Origin: Boesenbergia rotunda
Lineage: Eukaryota > Streptophyta > Magnoliopsida > Zingiberales > Zingiberaceae
NCBI GenBank assembly: GCA_024364735.1
Contig: JAGFNQ010005193.1
Location: forward strand, 62,001 to 126,000
Reading direction: 5' to 3'
DNA: 64,000 nucleotides
Under the pieces are notes generated by a model. The model saw nothing but the letters and a program-made list of their open reading frames with translations, had not been told where the DNA came from and searched no databases. Position numbers and translations under genes: made by a program. Below, one piece after another: positions 1 to 13,599 of this stretch; position 1 is the first letter of the stretch, and every line of letters starts with the position of its first letter.

Positions 1-796
1 AATAAATATCAATTCTGATAAGTTATCAAATAAAATATCGTGCTGAGTAAAATTTGTTGGAAAGAAGAGGGGAATGGAGAGGATTTCATTATGCATGAGA
101 GTTTTAGGGATATTTGATTTGCTTCATTTTTTATTTTTATTTTTTAAAAAATCATATTTTCTTTATTTTTTTAAAAATGATTTTCTTTTATTCTTTGATT
201 TTCTAAAAAACGTTATATCTTTTTCTAGAAAATAAGATTGGAAGATGCAAACCAAATATGTTTTTTCAGAAAATCATATTTTCTACCGAAAATGAAAATA
301 AAAAACAAATCTACCAAATGTCCCTTTAATTTCTCATCAAAGGTTTTATATTATATATCATAAATATTATAATTGTGAATAATTACATGGAAAGACTCTC
401 TCATAAATGATCCGGCAACGTGTGTGAACTGAATTGCGTGATTTGTGTTAATGATCCGGCAAGGTGATTTGTGTGTGCGCGCGCGCGCATGCACATTGAA
501 TGTAAGATTTATTGAGACAAAATTTGGTCAAGCGACATGAATAAATATTTACTATCTATTCAAGTACATAACAGATATTTTAATAGATGTTAATGAGTAA
601 TGACGTATACATAATGTTTCGAGTGAAATGGCCGACTACGACTTGTGTTCAATCCAAACGGTAATGATAGTAAATGATCTTTACTCATCCGTTTAAAGCA
701 GTTAAAAGAGGAGACTTTCATATAAAAGGAGTGTTGGAGATGCTGTTGAAGATATTAAAATAAATTATAATTATATAATTATTTTCAACATATCTG
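1..796. other. AT-rich non-coding DNA, no gene seen
   Basis: No convincing coding region or RNA gene is visible. There is an alternating GT/GC microsatellite near 470-490 and a short direct duplication of a segment containing AATGATCCGGCAA around 407-465. The remainder is AT-rich spacer with A/T runs near 130-300. Confidence 0.6.
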
Positions 797-849
797 TTGA
801 GTAGTTTGAAAGACCTGAGTTGTTTTATATGTAGAGTGCAAATACCCGA

Positions 850-1110
850 GCTGAAAACTCCTGAGTCAAGTTGCCGGGTCCAAGTGCAGACTCTCGAGCT
901 GGATCTCCCGAGCTGGAGATTCCCGAGTCACAAAGTCAAGCTGCAAAGTCCAAGTGCAGCCTCTCGAGCTAGATCTTCCGAGCTGGAGATTCCTGAATCG
1001 CAGAGTCAGGTTGCAGAGTCTAATTGCAGACTCCCAAGTTGAATCTCTCGAGTTGGAGACTCCCAAGCTGGATCTCCTGAGCTAAAGATTCCCGGGCTGG
1101 ATCTCCCGAT
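850..1110. repeat. About 72-bp tandem repeat rich in CTCCCGAG motifs
   Basis: About three imperfect units of roughly 72 bp are seen, each with CTCGAGCT, CTCCCGAGCTGGAGATTC and a trailing AAGTGCAGC or AATTGCAGA segment (units near 889-960, 960-1030 and a diverged third to 1110). The CCCGAG/CTCGGG-type words resemble those in the U3 of the Tat-type LTRs elsewhere in the window (19.2, 24.9, 30.1 and 52.8 kb), so this may be a decayed U3 of a related LTR. That link is inference. Short open frames across it look like by-products of the repeat. Confidence 0.5.
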
Positions 1111-3267
1111 GTGGAAAGGAAGAGTTGCTGAGGCATTGGTTGCTCGTGACGAACTGAAAAAGTACCCGATTGCTATCATAGGTAATCCACCTAGCGTGAA
1201 CACACGAATGATTTGGGGAACGAAAGTGGAACATTGTTGCTCTTTTTCTTGCTCTGGGTCACAACCTCTTCATATAGAGTCTAGACCCATACAGTAATTA
1301 ATGACCGAATTAACGTCATTTGCTGTTCATTAACCATCCAAATCAAAACGTCTGGAGTTACTGCGTATTAACCCGTCCAAAACGTCTGAGGTTATAGATT
1401 CTATATTAATCGTCAATTAATGTATCCGTTACATTTAAGCAACAAACAATAAATTATTCAGGTAACAAAACGGTGGTTCATTTGTCTGGATAAATTTTGT
1501 CCTGACCGATCCTGCATTCGACGCGCGCAAGTCATGCTCGCACATGAGTCAACTTGGTTCAGTGCAAATCCAGGCCCTGAATTTGCACCCCTCATGCACA
1601 CTCATGTGTGAGAGAGAGTCTCTCCCCATGCATTTGTTTACAGCTATCATGCTTACGAATCAATTTAAACCAACCAATATGTCTTGAAACTCCCAATGTA
1701 GGACTAAAGTCCTATTTACAATAAAGTCTCTTTCCTCTTTACTTCCTTTTTCATTCACTTGTATCCAACAAGGAGATCGTGATCTTGAGTTGAAAAACAC
1801 AAAGAGCAATATTAAAAATTCATCCACTTCATCCCCCTATCTTCTATCTCATGATAAATTCGGGCAAGAATTCAATTCGCTACAATCACCGATACTTAGT
1901 GATAATCATAGGTTGCCATTGTATCTTGGGAAACAGATGATCTACAACAATCTCGAAATATCGTTGGAGATTGGACTGATCTGTTTTAAGAAAACCGTAT
2001 TGATATAACCCTCGACTTCAGACTCAAGATGACTGTTTGAGTACTCGACATCAATTCCAGACCGGATTGACATTTTCCTGAGTGCTCTACCTCATTCCCT
2101 GAGGACTCTACACTTGGCATTCAATGACCCACTCGGTAATTCGGGCAACGTGGTAACTCGGGCGATTCGATACTCAATGATATGCTCGAGCAACTTATGT
2201 CTTGACTTAGCAACATTGGACATGTCTTATGGAGCACTCGCAGTCGGAACACTCAAAACACTCGACCAACTTGACAATATGAAACTCAACCAACTTGGTA
2301 GGGAGGGTGATACAACGACTCGACAACCCTACTCTCAGGTTATCTATTAGGCTAATCTACTTTTGGTTTATAATTTTAAATTCATATTATCCCCTGTCTG
2401 TTAGACGAAGTCAGTGTAGGATTTGGTTTCTCTCCAATGTATAAAATTTCAATAGACGATACTCTTGTTGTCTATACATGGTTCCACTACGGCTACTAAT
2501 GCACTCTTATCCTGAACATTTTAGAACTTGCAATTTAAAATTATTATAAATCTGGCAAAGTTAGTGTGCCCGTCTTCCTCACGTACTAGCCATAATATCC
2601 GGACTAGTAGTCCTCATGATTTACCTCTTTCGTATTGGCCATGAGACGGGTTAACGAAGACGCTACGGGCGAACGAATACTTTTTTATCACCTAACGGGC
2701 TCAGCAGACAAACGGCACGGTGTATTTACTCAGGACCATCGAACATAATCACACTCGGATCAAAGCGTATGTTTGAGAGCGTTTGATGCAGGAGAAGTGG
2801 CATGTGTTAGCAGACAGTTCCAAAACCGATGCGCTATGATTGAGCTTTCTTCTACCAGCCGGCTAAGAAGCAGAGGAAGAAGAAATTGGACGGTTGAGAA
2901 TCGGTTGGGCCCTCAGGCATCTGAAACGATAGCGGAACACAGATGCTGGGAGATTCCGGAGCTTGGCCACGGGGCAGAGAACGCATGTGGCTTTGCTTTC
3001 CCTTCCATCAACTGGTGTCGCAAGCGGGCAACCGACCCGGACCTCAACTCCTATGGTCGCTTTAACGCGGAGAATAATATCGTATACTCCAGAATATACT
3101 TGCTGCCGTAACCAGGTGGAGGAAACATCTTGACCAACCATGATCTGCCATGTCATCCAACTCGAGATATGCGCCTCTAATCTCCGAAACCTTTTTTCTC
3201 TCTTTCTGGTACAAATACCACTCCGTTTGCTCTTGTCGAGAAACCCTCGGCGCCTTCTTCGCGCACC
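1111..3267. other. Non-coding DNA upstream of the DGD1-type gene
   Basis: No supported gene. The stretch 1480-1760 and the TCGGG/CTCGAC-rich stretch 2000-2345 look like old repeat DNA but no ends or duplications could be identified. The last few hundred bases before 3268 should hold the promoter and 5' UTR of the downstream gene; no clear TATA box was recognised. Short open frames at 2773-3111 and on the opposite strand show no recognisable protein and are treated as chance. Confidence 0.45.
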
Positions 3268-6200
3268 ATGCTCGACCACGGAGCGGAGAGCGCACCGTCG
3301 CTGGGCGGCGGGACGGCCGAGAAGGCTCTTTCCTTCATCTCCCGGGGGTGGCGGGAGGTGCGCGACAACGCCGACGCAGATCTCCGCCTCATGCGTGCCC
3401 GCGCCAGCTCCTTCAAGAGTCTCGCGGATCGTGAACTCGAGAATTTCTTCAGATCTCCGTCCGCGGGTCTTGCCTTCTCGTCCCCCTCGGAGCTGGAGAT
3501 CGTCAAGCGCATCAAGCCTAAGCTGTCCGAGCTCCAGCAGGCCTACTCCGCCCGGGATTTAAGCCGGAGGGTGCTCGAGAAGTGGGCCCCCAAGTCAACT
3601 ATTCGGATCGATATGTCCTCCATACGGAGTGCTATCGTCTCCGAGGTGGATGAGGTGGGGGCGGTCTTCGGTCTCGCCGGGGACGCTCGGAGCCAGAAGA
3701 GGGTCCTATGGAAAGGGGAGGCGCAGGAGGAGCAAGGGAAGGAGTGGGATCCAATTCGAATCCTCAAGACGGGCCTGAAGGAGTTAGAGCGGAAGAGCCA
3801 GTCAACGAGCAACGAGTTGGTCGAGAAAGTGAAATCGAGCCTGGTGAGTGCTCTTCTTCAGTCAAGTAAGGCAATCCTCCCTATTTCTTGATTTCTTAGG
3901 GTATCTCTTCTGCTGAATATGCTGAAAACATAAAAATTTAGTTAATGGGACTAACTTGTGGATGAAGATGGAAATATTAGTGAATTTATACTGTTTGTTT
4001 GATTCTCATATCAATCTCTCCGTGCGCTTATTTATAATTGTGTCAGTAAAATACCTAAATTTCAGCTTTTAGACCTCCTCACCGCTCAAATATTTAATCA
4101 ACTCATTACTGGAAACAGCCTTAGGGTAAGACTACGTACAATAAACCCTTTCCTGGGACCCCGCATGACGGAGCTTCATGTACCATGTTGCCCTTTTTTT
4201 TATTACTGTGAAATGTTGTGATGAAGGTGGTTCGTAGGTCTAGAAAATCAACAACTATTAAACTGTGCATTTTAGTTTAATGGTTGAATCTAATAAGTTG
4301 GTTTGTCAGATCTCTCAATTTGGTAGGTTGTTGCATTTGATAGCAGACATAATATTAGGCATGTTTTATGTTTGAAAGGTTTTCTTGCTACCATGACTTC
4401 TCACATGTTGTCAAATAGTGATCAGTCTCACCTATATTTGAACTTTACCTTCATTGGGTGAGATTGTGACACCTTTATTTAGTTTCATTGCAAAGAGAAT
4501 GCATTAAGTTAGATAAGTGAACTATAATTCATTTGGCTTTAGATCTTAGATTGGTGATCAGGCCTAATAAGATATAATTCAGTACTCCCATCTGGGCATT
4601 GTAGATGATGTTGTGCATTTTCTCCCACAAACTGTCTTCTATTTTTAACTTGGACTATGTCTAATGCAGATTGATTGTTCCTGTTTAAGTATTTTGTGCA
4701 GAATGATATATCATCCTATAATTGTTTTTAATTGTCGGTAAAGAAATCCAAAGTACTATCTTTGTTTGTATCCTTGTCTCAGAAGATTCCTTATTGAGCA
4801 ATAGGCACTCTCTCTCCTGAGATTTGATGTACAATAAAATTAAAGTTATTTAAAATAAAAATATTGAGATTCTTAAGTAGAATAAAATTAAAAACTAGAC
4901 AATGAATTGATTAATTGTAAATTGATCCATTAGTATTCGCACCATTCCTACCCACCCTGAATAACTAACAAGTTGTCACTATCTTCCCTTTGGCCGTTCC
5001 AAGAGGTAAGAGTGGTTGCATCATCAACTTTGTTTCAACCTTCAAGGAACAAAGTTTCTTGTTAGCTTCCCTTGGTTATCTTTTCTGACAGGAAGGAACA
5101 ATTCATCCTCAGCTTCATTTTGACCATCAAGGAACAAAATTTCTTCACTATCTTTTATTGATGGTTTCTTCCAACTGTAACTGTTGTCTCTCCACCTTCG
5201 CTTTGACTTTTAAGCAATGGAGTTTCTTTGTTGCCTTGTTCTTTGGATTGATACTTTACTATTTGTATCAACTACAATATTAATTCCTTGATCTTGCCTC
5301 AGTTTCAAGCACAAGAAATCACACTAGGGAAATGTTATTGTTGTTCACTAGGCTTCAGTTTTTATCTTGTACCTGTAGAAGGTAGGCTCACATGGCTCCA
5401 CTTAAAGTAAATAAAACCTGGATTTCATGGTTTTGCTCTGGAACAACCTCTTATGCATATGGACTGATAAAATTTTGATTCTACTACTTCAATGAGATGT
5501 TTCCTCCAGATTAACTGATTAAATTAGTTGTGGCGACTTCATACTTTTTAGTGCATATTAAACCTACCTAGCCCTGCCAATCTAGACATAAGGTATTTGT
5601 TACTGTTACCAAGAGATTTTCAATTTTTTTTTGTTTTTTCCATTTTATTATGGGCACTTTACCTATCTTCTTGTTTGAAAGAATATTTATTTACCTTTTA
5701 CTTGTATTTCAGGGATCATTTGTCAAAGAGCCTCAAGAATCAAAGGTTGGTTCTAGTGTTATTTTGAAGTCTTTTACTTTTTGTTACTTGTCCTATTGGA
5801 TGATATGTTTCATCGTATCACTGAAGATGAGATCTGATGCCACCGCCTTTCAATTTTTTTTTTTTTTTTTTTGATAGACAGTGGATAGTAGGCAAAGACT
5901 AGAGAAGATTGGCTGTTGGAAAGCAAAGAAAAATAGCCATCCGTACTTCAAAGAAAAACCCTTAGGACTTCAATTGCTTAATCATATATAAAACAAACTA
6001 TCAAATGTTGAGACAAGATGTGTATCTTTAAACTTTGTAAGATTGAGCAAAATACTTTGAAGATTAGTACAGTATCTCTGTATATCCTATCTGAATAGAT
6101 GCAGTATTTCCATACATACGATCTGAATATTTGCTTTAATATCAAACTTCAAGTTGTCCAAAAACTCATGTGACCTTTTTGTTATCCAGAACTAGATTAA

Positions 6201-8804
6201 ATCTATTTAAAGATCATAAATTTTCTTAAAAGCAATATAGAAATAGACATGATGTATAAATACATCAATACCATAATCATTTCATGCGGGTTCATGGTAA
6301 TGTGAATAATATCCATCTTCATGAATTGTAATATCTTGGCATAAATGTTGGCATAGATGTTGATGTTTGTCTCGTACAATAGAGTTGCTATTGAATTGCT
6401 AGATTATATCTACTGCAGGAAATTCTACCATTGGACTTACCTGAACTGCTGGCATATCTTGTTAAGCAGTCTGAGCCACTGTTTGATCACCTTGGAATAC
6501 AGAGAGGTAATGCTTTCCTTCTCAGAGATTTGGGCCACTTGTTTATGTTTTATGTTTTATGTTTTATGTTTTATGTTTTTTTTTTGGCACTTAGAGTTGG
6601 GCTAATTTTGTGTTAATCAATCATCTTGTGAGTTAAATACAATCTGGAGCTAATGGTGTTGGCTTAGGATGCCATTTATTCTGATTTTTCTTTTATATAT
6701 GTATATGTATATTATTTGTCTTAGAATGTCATGAATTCTTTAAAGAAAGTCTAATTGTTTCTAAGTTGAGCATCTAATTAAGCTTTAGCAATGTCTAGTT
6801 CACTAACATCCATAGATGTTGGATCTCATTTTGTGGGTTTCTATTGCAGATACATGTAATAAAATTATAGAAGCCTTGTGCAGGAGACACAAAGATCGCC
6901 TTGATTCTCGTTCTCTTTTTGCAAAGGAGGCATCCTTGATAAATGAGAACATTGATTATCTCGATCTGAGAATTGCCAGTGTGCTCGAAAGTACAGGTCA
7001 TCATTATGAGGGAGGCTTTTGGACTGATCTTTTAGAGCACAAGACAGCAGACAAGAAGCGGCATGTTGCAATTGTAACAACTGCCAGTCTCCCATGGATG
7101 ACTGGAACTGCTGTAAATCCATTATTTCGAGCTGCATATATGGCTAAATCTGCAAAACAAGATGTTACTTTGGTGGTCCCCTGGCTTTGCAAATCAGATC
7201 AGGATCTAGTTTATCCCAACAGTTTAAGATTCAGTTCTCCTGAAGAGCAAGAAACCTACATAAGGAACTGGTTGGAGGATCGGATTGGCTTCAAGGCAGA
7301 TTTTAAGATCTCTTTCTATCCAGGAAAGGTTATTATGTGAAGCATTTCATGCCGCTTGTCTACCTTTTGCAGTACCACTGTTTTTAACATTTTTAAACTG
7401 ATTTTAGTTCTCAAGAGAAAGACGAAGCATAATACCTGCTGGGGATACCACACATTTTATTCCTTCCAAGGAGGCTGATATTGCTATACTGGAAGAGCCG
7501 GAGCACCTAAATTGGTATCATCATGGAAAGCGATGGACAGATAAGTTTAATTATGTTGTTGGTGTAGTTCATACAAACTACTTGGAGTACATTAAAAGAC
7601 AGAAGAATGGAGCTATCCAAGAATTCTTTGTCAAGCACATCAACAATTGGGTTACAAGAGCATACTGTGACAAGGCATGAGATTTTAAATTTGGTTGTTT
7701 TTGATTTGTTTAGTCAATTTAAAAATTAAAAAGTAATGTTCTTATTCAGGATGGTACTGGTATTTATTTGTGTATGGTACAGAAAAGCGGTTACCTAATT
7801 TCTCTGCTAAATGTATCAGGTTTTGCGGCTTTCTGCAGCTACTCAGGAGTTACCCAAGTCTATCATATGCAATGTTCATGGTGTTAATCCCAAATTTCTT
7901 AAAGTCGGAGAAAAAATAGCTGCTGAAAAGGAGCAGGGGAATCAGGCTTTTTCAAAAGGAGCCTATTTTCTTGGGAAAATGGTTTGGGCAAAAGGTTACA
8001 GGGAATTGATAGATTTGTTTGCGAAGCATAAAAATGACTTGGAAGGGTTCAAGTTGGATGTATATGGAAGCGGTGAGGATTCACAGGAAGTCCAATATGC
8101 TGCAAGGAAATTGGACTTGAACCTTAACTTTTTCAAAGGAAGGGATCATGCTGACGATTCATTACATGGGTAATGTTTGGTAGAAAAAAAAACTTACAGG
8201 ATCTATGGTTGCCTGATTCTTCTCTCTTCATTATGAATGTGCTAATATGTTTCTGTCTTTCTGTTGTATTGGCAGGTACAAAGTTTTTGTAAATCCTAGT
8301 GTCAGTGATGTTCTCTGCACAGCAACTGCAGAGGCTCTTGCAATGGGAAAATTCGTGATATGTGCGGATCACCCATCAAATGAATTCTTCAGTTCATTTC
8401 CTAACTGCTTGACTTACAAGACTTCTGAGGATTTTGTGGCGAGAGTGAAAGAGGCCATGGACAATGAGCCTCAGCCTCTAACTTCGGAGCAAAGATATAA
8501 CTTATCATGGGAAGCTGCAACACAGCGATTTATGCAATATTCAGAACTTGATAAAGTTTTGAACAATGAAGAAACTAACAGCTGCAAAACTAATGGCCCA
8601 AAGATCAACAAGTCGATTTCCATGCCAATTCTCTCAGAGGTTGTGGATGGGGGATTAGCATTTGCTCATTATTGTCTCACTGGAAATGAGATCCTGAGGT
8701 TGTCTACTGGTGCTATACCTGGAACTCGGGACTACAGTAAACAGCATTGTATGGATTTGCACCTGCTGGCACCCCAGGTGCAAAACCCTGTATATGGTTG
8801 GTAA
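3268..8804 (+). CDS. DGD1: Digalactosyldiacylglycerol synthase 1, chloroplastic (DGD1-type), seven exons
   Basis: This enzyme transfers galactose from UDP-galactose to MGDG, making DGDG at the chloroplast outer envelope (family knowledge; GT4 glycosyltransferase). Exons read by splice sites and frame: 3268-3843, 5713-5745, 6419-6506, 6850-7328, 7408-7674, 7820-8169, 8276-8804; total 2322 bp, 773 residues, close to the usual DGD1 length of about 800. Residues 1 to about 300 form the DGD1-specific N-terminal extension. The glycosyltransferase part starts near residue 304 (HVAIVTTASLPWMTG) and includes HVNY-like HTNYLEYI, NVHGVNPKF, KGAYFLGKMVWAKGYRE and the donor-binding region ATAEALAMGKFVICADHPSN near residue 615. 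It ends in PVYGW, as DGD1 does; the long N-extension separates it from DGD2. The start lies in a good context (GCACCATGC). Intron 1 is long (1.9 kb). Intron 5 appears to use a GC donor. No frame break was seen. Confidence 0.95.
6541..6578. repeat. TTTATG microsatellite in DGD1 intron 3
   Basis: Several tandem copies of a TTTTATG-type unit are followed by a T run, wholly inside the intron between exons 3 and 4 of the DGD1-type gene. It does not touch the splice sites at 6507 or 6849. Confidence 0.7.
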
Positions 8805-11315
8805 TGTAAAGGTTAACATGATCATATTACCACTACTTGGGTGGTTTCCCAGGTTTCATGTACTTTGACCCTCGATTTACCTGGCTAGTAATATATATCT
8901 AGAATCAATTGTTATGCACAGCGCGATCTGAGATGTTGCGTATAACAATGAACAGCTACTGATACTAGTTACCACAGTTTGGATAAGATTATGAATGATA
9001 TATGCGGCTCCTGGTCCTCAAAACTCGATCTGTTATTCCATTATAGTAGTAGACTGATATCCAAAATGAATGTTACTCTGCTAGTGGCTGGTATGTAATA
9101 AAACTTGGTTTAACTTTAATATTTCTTGTATATTTATCATAGCAAAAAGGTGCATCACGCTGAGTCCACTGGACTCGTACGACATCTACGTCAAGCTAAT
9201 AGGTGTATTATTATTATTATTATTTCTGCTTATTCTTGTATTTTATGAACCTGGAAACAATACTTTGCATTTCATCACAAGGCTCTTGAATTGTAATTGA
9301 ACTAACTCAAGCCAAGGTGGAGCCGAGGATAAGTACCTAAATGTTAACGGACAGGTTTGGTTAAGTGTCTGATGTCAAGCTTATGAAGATATGCATTTTA
9401 ATGATAGCCATGTTTCAAAGTCATTGTGGTGCTGCGGAGGGCTGTAGTTCTGGCCCAACCTTTATACAGGTGTGTTCTTTACCTCTTCTTCAAATTTGTT
9501 AGGGTAATTTTAAAAATGCCCCTTTCGTATTTTTTTATTATTATTATATCTTGGAGATATTTTTAATGAAATTTTGGAAGAGGCCAAGGAAAAACTGGTG
9601 ATTTTAATAATTCCCCTTCTTTTTATTGCTTTTGAGGCGGAAGTTTCAAACTTCTCAAATTATTAATTTCAGTGTATGCTCTGACAAACTCTATCCAAAT
9701 CCAATTGACCCGGCCAATAATTTAGTGTCGGTAAATACCTTGGATATTATTTCCTTTTGGGCATTGATTGGACACATTTGAAATGTTCAGAGGCCTCATT
9801 CTTCTCCAGTAACTTAAAATTATGGCAACTGCCAATGTAATGATAATTATATATTGTTATTTGATCGTCAATTTTTTTTATTGTTTTTATTATAGAAAAC
9901 ATATTCTCAGTTTATATATATTATTTGTCTGAGTTTCCTTTAACTGTAAAAAATTACTTAATGGTTGATTATAATCCAGATGTATGCTGCCATATGATTG
10001 AAGATTATTCATAATAAGGTGCTTATGCTTTATTTGTTGCATCGTTTTGTATTGATTAGTCATACAATTCTTTGCTCTCTAATCTAGTTATGTCATTTGT
10101 ACATTAACTTGTATGATTAAATCTATAAATATATGCAAAATGAAATTGTGTAAGATGTCTCAATTTGACCATTTTATGGTGCCGAAAAATTTATCTTTGT
10201 CCATAAATTAACTTGCGGTTTAGATTAGAAAGGGAGGTTGAAAACCAAATGTGATCTCGAAAAAAAGAGTTTAGGCCTAATCTAAAATCTGGCAAGAACA
10301 ATTTTTTTTCATTAAATAATGAAACATTAAGGGCCTATTTCTTATGTATGTAAAATAGCACCATTGGTTGTGTAGGTAGGAAGGTACATTAAATGCTGCA
10401 GCAGTTTAAAGCTACCAGTATTTTTTTATTAAAATAAAAGGACCAGTTGGTTGGTATCTTGTTGTAGATGGCTTATATACATGCACTAGATAGATACATT
10501 TGTGATATTGTAAATTAATTTTCATCCATGAAATTAAGGAGTTCACAACTACAATAAGAATCTTAAAGTGGGCAAATTGTTATCCAGATGGTTGGGTGCT
10601 TTATATTGACTTTTTAACTTAAACCACCTTCAATCTTACGAATTCTAAAACAACATATTGATTCTTGAATGCACACAATTTATGTATATTTCTATTCAAA
10701 GATCCAAGATAGAGGTAGAACCAAACATATCTATATTAACCATGATATAATGGATATGCTCACAAGCATTCCAATTAAAAAGATTGTCTTTGCTTCTTAA
10801 ACTAAGACATACAATGGATGAGTCTCGATAGGATGACTTAATATGCTTTTTGATTAATATCTATATTTAAGGAAACACTTTTAAGGGATTGAGATAGATT
10901 TTATTAACCCTACATCCTAGATTATATTATGTGGCATTCATCTATATACACCATTAGAGAGGCAAATATATATAATGTAAGAATTAGTTCATTCAAATCC
11001 TCAAGGCATTGAAACATGGGTGTTCTTCCATGGCAAGGAAAAAATTCTTAAGTGAGTTACATGGCCCTACCAATGCATCTATCAACCCTGTCATGTCCAT
11101 ATATTGCCTAGAAGCAACTGATGCACAATTCCATACGGATGATTTGCATCTTAGTCTCCAATGAGAGTGTATATATACTCCAATCATACAATTCTATATA
11201 TTCTGTGTATGTAGTATGATACTTTGTATATATACACTACTACCAGTACACAACAACCATATATATATATTTGATTACTGATTGAAATCCAATATAGGAA
11301 GAGATCTAGGCCAGC
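8805..11315. other. Intergenic DNA between two convergent genes
   Basis: The stretch holds the 3' UTRs of the DGD1-type gene (+) and the BEL1-like gene (-). It is AT-rich with T runs and an ATT microsatellite near 9208-9223. No coding region, RNA gene or element ends were recognised. Confidence 0.6.
9097..9102 (+). terminator. Candidate polyadenylation signal of the DGD1-type gene
   Basis: An AATAAA hexamer lies about 290 bp after the stop codon at 8804. The position is reasonable for a plant 3' UTR, but plant poly(A) signals are loose, so this is only a candidate. Confidence 0.35.
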
Positions 11316-13276
11316 CTATGATGCCTGGTAATATTTGAGCAGCTGACCTCTGTCTGCCATGAATGCTGCTGCATTGGATGGATGTGCCATATAGTCTCTG
11401 CCTTCGCTTGTGAGGAAGCTTGATGGCTGCACCACGGAGAGGGAGTGATTCCCACTGTGTTGCAGGCCAAGCGTGAGGGACACCCCATTGCCTGAGAACC
11501 TCGGAGCAAATTGCTCGCCGAGTTGCCCAACTGAGTAACCTCCGTAGCCGCTATGTCCCGGGTTCAAGGAGGGATGGGAGCCCTGCTGCTCCCCGACTCT
11601 CTGCCAGCCATCCATGAGCTTCATCAGTAGCTCCTGGTCGCTCTTCATGCCACCGGTGATGAGCTCCTCCTCACTCCTCCTCGCCTTCTTGATAGCCATA
11701 GGCTGAATTGCGGTGGTCGGGTTGCTTTCCTGTTGTTCTACTACTGACTTGGATGGGGTGCTTCCATGTGCGTCGCTCTTGCTCGCCATGTCCTCGGAGG
11801 TGTTTTGTTCTTGATTTTTGACCTCCTCCAAGTACATTTCCTCCACCATCGGCTTCCACAGACGCACCCTCGCGTTGATAAACCAATTCGAGACCTGCAC
11901 CGGTTGGATTTGGATATTGAACATTGATTCTCTCATCGTTATCTACTAAATTTAACTGTATTAACTACCTGGTTCCTTGTCAGTCCTGTTTGTTTAGCAA
12001 GCATGAGCTTGTCTGAATCCTGCGGATATCTGCATCCATAAATTCATAGAGTTATAGCAGAGATTTATGGATTTGATTTGATTTGCTGATTTGAGAGGGC
12101 TTACGGGTGGAGGAAATGCTCGAAGAGCCAAGCGCGGAGAATGGAAACAGAGCGTTCGGGGAGGCCTCTCTGCGGCCGCCAACCGTTGTTCTGGATCATC
12201 CCCAGCTGCTGCAGCGCGGGCTGCTGCTTCAAGTGGTGATCGGTGAACCGAAGCCTGGACCCGACGGACCTTGCCTCTTCCTCCCCCAAGCTCTTGCTCG
12301 TGGTCCTGATTTGGCCGGCGATGATATCCCGAAGGCACCTGAATTGCTTAGATATCGTCCGGAGAGCCAGCACGGTGTACGTCCTCGCTGATCCGGTGCC
12401 GGTAATGGCCTCGAAGGAGGACACCACGGCGTGCATTTGGTGGCGGTACTGCTGGTATCTCTGTTCCACCTACATGTTGCTCGAGAAGTGATTAGATCGA
12501 GGAAAACTCTGTTTTCAAATCGATCGATATAGTTGACTGAATAAGCGAAGAGAGAGAGAGGGAGAGAGATAATTAATTACCTCCTCGAGCATGTTAGCAA
12601 GCTTGGCCTTCTTCATCTGCGCCTCTTGCTTCTCGGCGGAAGAGAGATGCTTCGCACTCGCGCTCTCCTCTCCGGCGGCCGTGGTTTTGAAGGAGACGGC
12701 GGCGGCGGGGTTCTTGGAAGTGGCCCTCTTTGCGAACTCATCTTTGAACCCCTTCCCGACGTTCACAACCTCGTCGAGCAACTGCTGCGCCGCCTTCAAG
12801 TACTTGGATCTCATCAGCAAGCCCGTTACGCCGTTGATCTTCGACTCGTCGGCTCTCGCCGGAGGCATCTCCGGTGCCTCCATCTTGTGCTGGGAGAGGC
12901 TGAGAGACAAGCCTTGCTGGGAGGCGCCAGCCACTGGGTCGCGGCTCGACATCGTCGGCGCTGGAGCCCACAGGTTTTGGTGTAAGCTTGGGAGCAGGCC
13001 TTGAACTGCAGACGACACGCCGTCACGGATCGACCCACCGCTGTCGTGGTGAGGCGTCGGAGCCGAGGGCTGATGGACGGGGATGCTGACAAAGTGCTGC
13101 TGAAGGCTGATAGAGTTCACTGAATTACTGTTGATGGTGGAGTTCAGTAGAGCCATGCTCGCCGGAGAGGCCGCCACGTCGGAGTAGCCACCGACGTAGC
13201 TCGGATTCATGAGATAAAGCGTCTGCAGCCCGCCGTCCGGCTGCATCTCCGGCGCTCCACGGAAATAAGTCGCCAT
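11316..13276 (-). CDS. BEL1-like TALE homeodomain transcription factor, four exons
   Basis: A nuclear DNA-binding protein of the BELL class, whose members pair with KNOX proteins to control meristem and organ development (family knowledge). Exons, transcribed right to left: 13276-12581, 12469-12105, 12029-11969, 11894-11316; 1701 bp, 566 residues. Residues near 140-157 hold the SKY motif (SKYLKAAQQLLDEVVNVG). The BELL domain spans the exon 1/2 border (MLEEVEQRYQQYRHQM). The TALE homeodomain runs from WRPQRGLPERSVSILRAW through the 61-bp exon 3 (PYPQDSDKLMLAKQTGLTRN) to VSNWFINARVRLWKPMVEEM. Short ZIBEL-like motifs occur near both ends (LSLSLSQHK, VSLTLGLQH). MATYFRG is preferred as start over an in-frame ATG 15 bp upstream. 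A 5' UTR intron of about 297 bp (13598-13302) is suggested by GT and AG sites but not proven. The BEL1 subfamily member is not resolved. Confidence 0.94.
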
Positions 13277-13599
13277 ACTATAGAAAATCAACTCTTTCCC
13301 TCTAAATTAATGGTGGGAAATCGCGATAATGTTTAACTCAGCTACGATGATGAAACAAACAAGATCGATTGCTTGAATAGATCTAAAAGAGGAAAATTAA
13401 TCTTAGAACGCATAACATAAACGAACCCAAATCAATCTTGTATTTTTTTTTTTATGATCTGCTAGAACTGAAATCTAACCACAATTATTATAAGAAGATG
13501 ATAAAGAAGTCATATATTCTTTCTAAAGAACTTGGCAGATTTTGGATGGAAACAAGAGGAGGCAATTAAATGAACATTTTTAGGTAAATTATATATACC

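Noticed and set aside
2773..3279. Small frames on both strands just before the DGD1-type start
   Set aside because: No recognisable protein and overlapping on opposite strands; probably promoter and leader sequence.
12107..13004. Several open frames on the plus strand over the BEL1-like exons
   Set aside because: They are reverse-strand shadows of GC-rich coding exons; the minus strand has the homeodomain, SKY and BELL motifs and consistent splice sites.
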